A stretch of DNA of 11,475 nt from NCBI GenBank assembly GCA_009778055.1, contig WRKN01000068.1:1-11475 (forward strand), written 5' to 3'. How positions within the stretch are numbered: the stretch's first letter is position 1; every line of letters starts with the position of its first letter. The position numbers and the translations under genes are program-made. The notes beneath the pieces are model-generated. The model was not told the DNA's origin, did not search any database, and saw only the letters and a program-made list of their open reading frames with translations. This document shows, piece after piece, positions 7,019 to 11,475 of the stretch. This DNA is from Synergistaceae bacterium (lineage in GTDB: Bacteria; Synergistota; Synergistia; Synergistales; Aminobacteriaceae).

Positions 7019-7507
7019 ATGAAGCTGTGTATAAAAATCGACTCGGAAGGAAATTTGCCCAGCCCTTTTCCAGCGGACGCCGCCGGGAAGCTGGAGAGCG
7101 TATTCGAGGCGGAGCTGCCGCTGTTGTGCCGGGAGCTTGAAAATCATGCCGAAATCGAGTTTTCGGTGTCATTTTTGGATCGGGCGGAGATGAGGGACAT
7201 AAATAAACAATACAGGGGGTTCGATGAACCCACGGACGTTCTGGCGTTCCCGTTGTGGGAAAAGGGGGATTTTACGCCGTTTGGCGTACTTCCGCTTGGC
7301 GACGTCGTGATCTGCCCGGAGGAAGCCGGGCGGGAACACGCCCCAATGCCGCGCCTGGAGGCGTTGTGCCTGGTTCTGGCTCACGGTTTTCTGCATCTGC
7401 TGGGGTGGGACCATGACACTCCCGAGAAAGAAGATAACATGTGGGAGCGTCAGGAGCTTCTGAAGTCAAAGCTGCTGAACGCCGTAGAAAGAGGGGACCC
7501 GGCATGA
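7019..7507 (+). CDS. ybeY: Endoribonuclease YbeY, rRNA maturation factor
   Basis: YbeY is a zinc-dependent single-strand endoribonuclease involved in 16S rRNA 3' end maturation and ribosome quality control. The 162-residue sequence carries the diagnostic zinc motif HGFLHLLGWDH at 122-132 (H122, H126, H132), the conserved NKQYRGFDEPTDVLAFP (62-78), and LGDVVIC (93-99). Length is typical of the family. ATG 7019 is 6 nt after the pgpH stop, with GAAGGA about 12 nt upstream. The last codon overlaps the next gene's ATG in an ATGA arrangement. It belongs to the conserved phoH-ybeY cluster. No missing residues are seen. Confidence 0.95.
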   Translation: MKLCIKIDSEGNLPSPFPADAAGKLESVFEAELPLLCRELENHAEIEFSVSFLDRAEMRDINKQYRGFDEPTDVLAFPLWEKGDFTPFGVLPLGDVVICPEEAGREHAPMPRLEALCLVLAHGFLHLLGWDHDTPEKEDNMWERQELLKSKLLNAVERGDPA

Positions 7508-8796
7508 GTCCGGGCGACGTATTTCTGGTGCTGAAGGGATGTTTCTGGCTGATTCTCCTGCTTTTGGCGTCGGCTTTCTGCAGCGCTTCCGAAACGGCCA
7601 TAACCACGACGGGACGAGGCAGGCTCCTGGCTTTGCAGGAGTCGCAGCCCACCCGTAAACCGATGTTCCAGTGGCTTATGAACGACATGCAGCGTGTGCT
7701 CACGCTTTGCCTCATCGTCAACAACGCTGTGAACGTCGTGGCCAGTACGCTCGTTACGGCTATGGTAGTGCATTTTTTCAGCGTTGCCGCGCTTTTGTAC
7801 GCTGTCCCCGCGCTGACGGTCTCGCTCATAATTTTCGGCGAGATACTGCCAAAGAACATCGCGATAATTTACGCCGAACCAATGATTATGATTTGTACTC
7901 CTATTCTGAGGGTCATGGACTTCGTCATTTACCCTATCACCCGGCTGTTGCAGGCAAGCGTGCGCGCGATAGGGTGGATTTTCCGCCTGGATCTCAGAAA
8001 TCAAAGCCCGTTCGTCACGAGGGAGGAAATCGAGCAGGTAGTCACTATCGGAGAGGAGAGCGGGGCGCTTGAAGCCGCCGAGCGGCGTATGATCCACGGT
8101 ATCATTGACCTGGAGGAAACGCGGGTTTACGAAATAATGGTTCCGAGGGTGGACATGGTATCCCTCGCCGCCACCGACTCGATAGGCGCTGCCATCGAGG
8201 TGTTCACGGCGCACGGGCACTCGCGCCTGCCCGTGTACGGCGACAACCCGGACGACATAATCGGTATCCTGTACGTGAAGGATACTTTGAAGCATTTGGC
8301 CTCGGGCAACATTGACCAGCCCGTGGAATCCATAGTTCGGAAAGCGATGTTCGTTCCCGAAAACATACGTACGGTTGAGCTGCTGGAGGCCATGCGCCGC
8401 GACCATGTACATATAGCGGTGGCTATGGACGAGTATGGGGGCGTGGCGGGTATCGCCACGATGGAGGATCTCCTGGAGGAAATCGTCGGGGAAATTCAAG
8501 ACGAGTACGACCAGGAGACCCCGGATATAATAGAGGAGGAAGACGGCACATATCTCGTTCAGGGCAATACGAGTTTAGAGGACCTCAGCGAAGTTCTGCT
8601 GTGTTCTTTTGAGTCGGAGGACGCCGAGAGCATCGCCGGTCTCGTGTTGTCTTTAGCGGGCAAATTTCCCGAGGAGGAGGACGAGTTCGAGTACGAAAAT
8701 TGGGTCATAAAGGTTATAGCGTTGGAAGAACATCGAATAAAGCTGCTCAGAATGAAACAAAAAAATCTGAAAGGAGAAGCCTCCGATGACGAATAA
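7504..8796 (+). CDS. CNNM/DUF21 membrane protein with CBS pair and CorC/HlyC domain
   Basis: Members of this family (variously called TlyC, HlyC, YhdP, CorC-like, MpfA) are inner-membrane proteins linked to magnesium or cobalt efflux and resistance; the old 'hemolysin' name is not a reliable function. The 430 residues contain the CNNM transmembrane domain (about 8-190) with SASETAITTTGRGRL (27-41), VNNAVNVVAS (72-81) and FGEILPKNIA (111-120), then two CBS domains (about 212-265 and 277-332, with SRLPVYGDNPDDIIGILYVKD and DEYGGVAGIATMEDLLEEIVGEI), then an acidic CorC/HlyC transporter-associated domain (about 345-420). ATG 7504 overlaps the ybeY stop by 4 nt and follows GAGGGG at a good distance. 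An in-frame ATG at 7441 would run inside ybeY and is unlikely. Unlike the soluble proteobacterial CorC found beside ybeY, this one has the membrane domain. Confidence 0.92.
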   Translation: MSPGDVFLVLKGCFWLILLLLASAFCSASETAITTTGRGRLLALQESQPTRKPMFQWLMNDMQRVLTLCLIVNNAVNVVASTLVTAMVVHFFSVAALLYAVPALTVSLIIFGEILPKNIAIIYAEPMIMICTPILRVMDFVIYPITRLLQASVRAIGWIFRLDLRNQSPFVTREEIEQVVTIGEESGALEAAERRMIHGIIDLEETRVYEIMVPRVDMVSLAATDSIGAAIEVFTAHGHSRLPVYGDNPDDIIGILYVKDTLKHLASGNIDQPVESIVRKAMFVPENIRTVELLEAMRRDHVHIAVAMDEYGGVAGIATMEDLLEEIVGEIQDEYDQETPDIIEEEDGTYLVQGNTSLEDLSEVLLCSFESEDAESIAGLVLSLAGKFPEEEDEFEYENWVIKVIALEEHRIKLLRMKQKNLKGEASDDE

Positions 8797-9217
8797 AAAG
8801 AATTTTAACTGGCCCTGGCCGAATATGACGCCCGAAGCTCTTTTAGAAAACGCGCGAACCGCCGCGAAACGCGCTTACTCGCCGTATTCCCGTTTCGATG
8901 TGGGGGCGGCGCTTTTAATGGCGGACGGAAGCATTGCCCTCGGCAGCAACATCGAAAACGCTTCGTACAGCTTGACTCTTTGCGCCGAAAGAAGCGCTGT
9001 TGCCGGCATGGTTTCCATGGGAAGCCTGAACCCTGTGGCTATTGCGATAGCGGGAGGCAGCTCGGACTCTCCGTGCCCTCCCTGCGGCGCGTGCCGCCAG
9101 GTTTTGGCGGAGTTTAACCCGGATATGCTGGTGGTGCTGGAATCCCCGAACAGGGTTATCGTCATCAACCTCAACGAACTCCTGCCCCTCAGCTTTTCGT
9201 TGACCGGAAGAAGATAA
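8786..9217 (+). CDS. cdd: Cytidine deaminase
   Basis: Cdd deaminates cytidine and deoxycytidine to uridine and deoxyuridine in pyrimidine salvage. The 143-residue protein is the small homotetrameric type. It has AYSPYSRFDVGAALL (30-44), NIENASYSLTLCAERSA (55-71, zinc ligand C66 and catalytic E68) and PCGACRQVLAEF (99-110, zinc ligands C100 and C103). ATG 8786 overlaps the end of the CNNM gene by 11 nt and is preceded by AAGGAG at 9 nt spacing, so the slightly longer tryptophan-containing N-terminus (NFNWPWPN) is probably real. A second in-frame ATG 13 codons in (8825) would give a length nearer the family norm but lacks such a good site. In Firmicutes cdd commonly sits between ybeY and era; here era does not follow. 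Confidence 0.95.
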   Translation: MTNKKNFNWPWPNMTPEALLENARTAAKRAYSPYSRFDVGAALLMADGSIALGSNIENASYSLTLCAERSAVAGMVSMGSLNPVAIAIAGGSSDSPCPPCGACRQVLAEFNPDMLVVLESPNRVIVINLNELLPLSFSLTGRR

Positions 9218-9232
9218 AAGGATAGTATAATA

Positions 9233-9508
9233 GTGCGGCTTGATAAATTCTTAAAGGCGGCCCGCCTGGTGAAGCGGCGTACCGTTGCGCAGCAGATGGC
9301 GGAGATAGGGGCCGTCAGAATAGAGGGAAGAACCTGTAAACCGTCCTCCGAGATTGAGGAGGGCCGCGTGATTGAGATAGCGTATATGACGCGCGTATTG
9401 AAGGTAAAGGTGCTGTGCGCCGACGAGCAGCTTTTGAAACGGCCTCAGACGACGGCTTATGAGGTGTTGGAGGAACGCCAGGTTGAGGCGGACAAGCGCC
9501 CCTGGTAA
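9233..9508 (+). CDS. rqcP: S4-domain RNA-binding protein, RqcP (YabO/HslR) type
   Basis: RqcP binds stalled 50S subunits with RqcH to help add C-terminal alanine tails (established in B. subtilis); the related HslR/Hsp15 also acts on stalled 50S complexes. The 91-residue protein is almost entirely one S4 domain: MRLDKFLKAARLVKRRTVAQ (1-20), EIGAVRIEG (25-33), KPSSEIEEGRVIEI (37-50). It ends in a basic, acidic-mixed tail. Length and the opening RLDKFLK...R..A fit RqcP/YabO closely. It starts with GTG, 16 nt after the cdd stop, with AAAAGGAT about 10 nt upstream. Placement with phoH and ybeY groups three RNA/ribosome maintenance genes in one operon. The S4 call is firm; RqcP rather than HslR is my preference from size and lack of a long basic C-terminal extension. 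Confidence 0.82.
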   Translation: MRLDKFLKAARLVKRRTVAQQMAEIGAVRIEGRTCKPSSEIEEGRVIEIAYMTRVLKVKVLCADEQLLKRPQTTAYEVLEERQVEADKRPW

Positions 9509-9534
9509 ATCTTAGTTATTGAGGAGATGGTTTT

Positions 9535-10035
9535 ATGTTTGGTTTTGGCTCCAAAAAATTGGTATTGCTCGCTCCCCTGACGGGAGCCCAGAAGTCCTTG
9601 GAGGACGTGCCGGATCCCGTGTTTTCCGGGAAAATTATGGGAGATGGAGTGGCTATCGAACCCGCAAGCGATGTCGAGGGTTTCGTCAAAGCGCCCTGCG
9701 ACGGTGAGGTTGCGACGCTCTTTCCCACCGGGCACGCCGTTGGTATTCTGGTGAAACCGGGTTCCGGTGAGGAAATTGAACTTCTGATTCACGTGGGTAT
9801 TGATACGGTCGAACTGAAAGACGGCCCCTTCGAGGCTTTGGTGAAGCAGGGCGATTCCGTGAAGACCGGCCAGCCTCTAATCCGCTTCGATGTGGCTAAA
9901 ATAAAGGGCGCTGGAAAGGCAACGATTACCCCCTTCCTGGTGACAAACCCGGACAGCGTGGAATCTATGAAGGTTCTGCCCGGCCCCTACACGGCTGGCG
10001 AAACCCCCATTCTGGAGCTGCAGCCCAAGAAGTAA
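9535..10035 (+). CDS. crr: Stand-alone glucose-type PTS EIIA component
   Basis: EIIA-Glc proteins carry phosphate from HPr to a sugar-specific EIIB and, in enteric bacteria, regulate carbon uptake. The 166-residue protein has the family's complete beta-barrel pattern: LLAPLTGAQKSLEDVPDPVF (11-30), GDGVAIEP (36-43), APCDGEVATLFPTGHAVGI (53-71), LLIHVGIDTVELKDGPFEAL (83-102), GETPIL near the end. Both active-site histidines are present: H67 (E. coli H75) and H86 (E. coli H90, the phosphorylated one). ATG 9535 follows GAGGAGA by about 8 nt, 26 nt after rqcP. No EIIB, EIIC, HPr or EI gene is in the window, so it is either a trans-acting component of a permease elsewhere or mainly regulatory. The neighbouring nagA genes make GlcNAc a tempting substrate, but that is speculation. 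It is the last gene before a strong terminator. Confidence 0.93.
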   Translation: MFGFGSKKLVLLAPLTGAQKSLEDVPDPVFSGKIMGDGVAIEPASDVEGFVKAPCDGEVATLFPTGHAVGILVKPGSGEEIELLIHVGIDTVELKDGPFEALVKQGDSVKTGQPLIRFDVAKIKGAGKATITPFLVTNPDSVESMKVLPGPYTAGETPILELQPKK

Positions 10036-10072
10036 GTAAAGCAAAACAGGCGCGTCCTGTGGGGAAACCGGA

Positions 10073-10109
10073 ACCGGGCTTCGAGAAACTTCCGAAGCCC
10101 GGTGTTTTT
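10073..10109 (+). terminator. Rho-independent terminator after crr
   Basis: An 11-bp perfect stem (10073-10083 with 10093-10103, ACCGGGCTTCG paired with CGAAGCCCGGT) encloses a 9-nt loop. A short T-run, GTTTTTG, follows at 10104-10110. It lies 38 nt after the crr stop and ends the long plus-strand operon. Confidence 0.88.
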
Positions 10110-10115
10110 GTGATG

Positions 10116-10179
10116 TTGTAAAATAAAAGATGATTTTATAATACCCGAGCGATGGGCCTCCTGTTTTTTTTGTTAAAAT
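10116..10179 (+). promoter_or_regulatory. Candidate promoters for the 52-codon gene
   Basis: Two candidates are seen. TATAAT at 10137-10142 is a perfect -10 with TTGTAA at 10116-10121 as a poor -35 at a short 15-nt spacing. Further down, TGTTAAAAT at 10171-10179 is an extended -10 without a -35. Either would give the small gene its own transcript beginning after the crr terminator. The intervening stretch contains an eight-T tract (10164-10171) with no convincing stem before it. Sequence matches are direct; promoter activity is inference. Confidence 0.45.
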
Positions 10180-10242
10180 GTGGAATAGAACACGACAGAG
10201 ACGTTAGCCCTGCCCTAAAATTACAGAAAAGGAGTGATATCA

Positions 10243-10401
10243 ATGGCTTACGAAACAAAAGTGCTGTTAGCTAGCCTGGCGGAACATGCTTTGCAAATGA
10301 GATCAAAAGGAATGTACCGAATTATCGCTAAACTGGCCAATACCGAAGGCATGATACTTAAACCTTATGACGAGGCGATAGTGGAACTGGAGAACGACTG
10401 A
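10243..10401 (+). CDS. Small conserved-looking protein of unknown function (52 residues)
   Basis: A 52-codon frame starts at ATG 10243 with AAGGAG at 10229-10234 (8-nt spacing), one of the best ribosome binding sites in the window, and ends TGA 10399-10401. The protein begins MAYETKVLLASLAEHALQMR and ends ILKPYDEAIVELEND. It looks like two amphipathic helices (about 3-20 and 22-36), a short turn, then an acidic C-terminus; there are no cysteines, membrane segment or signal peptide. I have an impression of similar short 'MxYE.KVLL..IAE' proteins in anaerobic Firmicutes and relatives, but cannot verify it and assign no function. It sits alone between two almost identical stem-loops, with its own candidate promoter, so it is probably a monocistronic unit. 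A true gene is likely from the ribosome binding site and the framing terminators. Confidence 0.7.
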   Translation: MAYETKVLLASLAEHALQMRSKGMYRIIAKLANTEGMILKPYDEAIVELEND

Positions 10402-10434
10402 CGCCCCCAACGGAACAACGCTGATAATAAAACC

Positions 10435-10467
10435 AACCGGGCTTCGAGGAACTTCCGAAGCCCGGTT
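10435..10467. terminator. Bidirectional terminator between the small gene and the convergent oxidoreductase
   Basis: A 12-bp perfect stem (10435-10446 with 10456-10467) has a 9-nt loop. On the plus strand it is followed by TTTATATATG, a modest U-tract ending the small gene's transcript. On the minus strand it is followed by GGTTTTATTAT, serving the oxidoreductase gene, whose TAA stop (10469-10467) overlaps the stem by one base. Confidence 0.8.
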
Positions 10468-11435
10468 TATATATGCCATTTGTTTTTCAAATCTTCCATT
10501 ATCTCCAGAACGCTTACCGTCATGTTCTCGTCCATAACCGGACTTTGCGTAAGCCCGTCCCTGATACAGCGGTCGAAGTGCTCGATTTCGTAGATAAGCT
10601 CGTGCCGGCAGGGATAGTCCAGCTTCTCGGTCTCGCCCGTGTTGTAACGCACGACGGCGGAGCGGGCCTTCCAGTAATCGGCGATTTCGACGTGCCCGAG
10701 GTCGCCGAAGATCATCGCCCGGTTCAGCGCCTGCACGTTGGTTGAGATTTTACTGACGACCATCAGGCTGCCGCCCAGACGAAGGTTCAGCACACACTGC
10801 TCGTCCACGGCGTTTTTCTCGGGGTTTTCCCCTCGCGTACAAAGCCCGGTGTACTCCGTAATTTCTTTTTCAAACAAAAATTTTACGAGATGCAGGGAAT
10901 AGCTTGCGTTCCCGTAAAGCGCGCCTCCTCCGGCCTCCGAGGAACGGAGCCACTCGTTGTAGGAGGGGCTGCAGGAGCTGGTGAGGTCCATAAAATGCAC
11001 CTTCCCCAGCTTGCCGGAGGCGATAAGCTCCTTGACATCCCTCATCACCGGCAAAAAAACGGCTTTCTGCGCTTCGGCAATGAAAAGCCCTTTTTCCCGC
11101 GCCAGAGAGAACAGCTCCACGGCCTCCGCGCTTCTGAGGGCAAAAGGTTTTTCGCAGATAACGTGACGGCCGCGCAAAAGAGCCATTTTGGCATAACGGT
11201 AGTGCTCGCTGTTGATGGGGGCGACGTACACGACGTCAACGCCGTCGTCCGCCAGCAGCTCCTCATAGCTGCCCCAGCTCCTCCCCACGTTCCACTCCGC
11301 CGCTTTGGCCGCCGCTTTTTCGGGAGTGCGCGAGGCAATGGCGACGGCCTCGCCGGTTCCGCTTTCCCTCAGGGCCGCGATGAAACGCGGCACGATGGAG
11401 GCGGTGCTCAAAATCCCGTACCGCAGTTTTTTCAT
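10467..11435 (-). CDS. Gfo/Idh/MocA family NAD(P)-dependent oxidoreductase
   Basis: This family oxidises or reduces sugars, inositols and related compounds using NAD(P). The 322-residue protein has an N-terminal Rossmann fold (KLRYGILSTASIVPRFIAAL, 3-22, with the usual glycine-rich turn altered to ILSTAS), IASRTPEKA for the cofactor ribose (33-41), DVVYVAPINSEHYRYAKMAL (67-86), and the signature EKPFAL (95-100) containing the catalytic-type lysine K96. The C-terminal alpha/beta domain includes GGGALYGNASYSLHLVKFLF (169-188), where H182 is in the place of the family's catalytic histidine. The substrate cannot be told from sequence. ATG 11435-11433 lacks a clear ribosome binding site but overlaps the stop of an upstream frame in ATGA fashion, suggesting coupling. 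It is convergent with the 52-codon gene and shares its terminator. Confidence 0.9.
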   Translation of the reverse strand: MKKLRYGILSTASIVPRFIAALRESGTGEAVAIASRTPEKAAAKAAEWNVGRSWGSYEELLADDGVDVVYVAPINSEHYRYAKMALLRGRHVICEKPFALRSAEAVELFSLAREKGLFIAEAQKAVFLPVMRDVKELIASGKLGKVHFMDLTSSCSPSYNEWLRSSEAGGGALYGNASYSLHLVKFLFEKEITEYTGLCTRGENPEKNAVDEQCVLNLRLGGSLMVVSKISTNVQALNRAMIFGDLGHVEIADYWKARSAVVRYNTGETEKLDYPCRHELIYEIEHFDRCIRDGLTQSPVMDENMTVSVLEIMEDLKNKWHI

Positions 11436-11475
11436 GGCTTGATTACCAATTTCCCGACCCGTTCCCTGACCGCCG
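11432..11475 (-). CDS. C-terminal end of an upstream gene (partial)
   Basis: Reading inwards from the right edge on the minus strand, one frame gives AVRERVGKLVIKP followed by TGA at 11434-11432, which overlaps the oxidoreductase ATG as ATGA. The RVGKLVIKP ending resembles the C-terminus of zinc/MDR alcohol-dehydrogenase-type proteins (GKxVLxP), but 13 residues are too few to be sure. The ATGA overlap and the lack of a separate ribosome binding site favour a real cotranscribed gene. Confidence 0.45.
   Translation of the reverse strand, partial: AVRERVGKLVIKP

Larger units (their letters stand above)
10073..10466 (+). repeat. Pair of 31-nt stem-loop repeats (10073-10103 and 10436-10466)
   Basis: The two 31-nt stem-loops are the same at 30 of 31 positions; the only change is A at 10086 versus G at 10449, in the loop. 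They are in the same orientation, 363 nt apart, and exactly bracket the small gene with its promoter. Flanking bases outside the 31 nt do not match. They act as terminators, but such exact conservation, including the loop, is more than terminators need. Confidence 0.85.

Noticed and set aside
7441..7503. Longer N-terminus for the CNNM protein from ATG 7441
   Set aside because: It would lie wholly inside ybeY, is rich in basic residues unlike the family, and ATG 7504 has its own ribosome binding site and ATGA overlap.
7450..8499. Long minus-strand open frame (349 codons) opposite the CNNM gene
   Set aside because: Histidine-, arginine- and valine-rich translation with no domain, fully antisense to a clear gene; a by-product of codon bias.
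9226..9231. Perfect TATAAT just before the rqcP GTG start
   Set aside because: A transcription start would fall inside the coding region and no -35 is seen; it sits in the short cdd-rqcP gap and is probably chance.
10046..10060. Short ACAGG/CCTGT inverted repeat after crr
   Set aside because: Only a 5-bp stem with no T-run; the strong terminator follows immediately.
10150..10171. T-tract after GGGCCTCC as a further terminator or attenuator
   Set aside because: No stem of more than about three base pairs precedes the T-run.

Overview
The window looks like a bacterial chromosome segment of moderately high GC, with tightly packed genes. It carries a long housekeeping operon flanked by sugar and accessory genes. 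The gene order phoH - 7TM-HD (PgpH type) - ybeY - CNNM/CBS protein - cdd mixes the Firmicutes order (phoH-yqfF-ybeY-...-cdd-era) with the proteobacterial one (phoH-ybeY-corC). Together with a mazG/oxaloacetate-decarboxylase-type carboxyltransferase pair upstream and an rqcP-like S4 gene downstream, this suggests a diderm anaerobe such as Synergistota or possibly Negativicutes. That assignment is inference from synteny; no rRNA or other marker is present.

Left end (1-1577, minus strand): two tandem copies of nagA (N-acetylglucosamine-6-phosphate deacetylase). The complete copy (420-1577) is transcribed first. A second copy (1-295) follows and runs off the window edge. The copies are very similar in their N-terminal thirds but differ at the amidohydrolase H-x-H motif (HVN in the complete copy, HVH in the partial one). 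The 124-nt gap between them retains a degenerate duplicate of the nagA leader, displaced from the second copy's start by an 85-nt segment bounded by a 7-nt direct repeat. This looks like a small insertion.

Centre (1705-10035, plus strand): nine genes in one run with overlaps or very short gaps: mazG (nucleotide pyrophosphohydrolase), an oadA-type carboxyltransferase lacking a biotin domain, phoH, pgpH-like 7TM-HD c-di-AMP phosphodiesterase, ybeY (rRNA maturation endonuclease), a CNNM/CBS/CorC transporter-like protein, cdd (cytidine deaminase), rqcP-like S4 protein (ribosome quality control) and a stand-alone glucose-type PTS IIA. A divergent promoter region (1578-1704) separates mazG from nagA. 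A strong hairpin terminator at 10073-10109 closes the run. The operon groups RNA and ribosome maintenance (PhoH, YbeY, RqcP) with nucleotide housekeeping (MazG, Cdd), c-di-AMP turnover and carbon metabolism.

Right end (10104-11475): a small 52-codon gene with an excellent ribosome binding site and its own candidate promoter lies between two 31-nt stem-loops that differ at one base. The second stem-loop is a bidirectional terminator shared with a convergent Gfo/Idh/MocA-family oxidoreductase gene (minus strand). The oxidoreductase start overlaps by ATGA the 3' end of another gene that enters from outside the window.

I found no CRISPR array, tRNA, rRNA or recognisable transposase, and no clear novel defence or mobile system. 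The most unusual items are the diverged nagA tandem with its small insertion-like leader segment, and the small gene framed by near-identical terminators.
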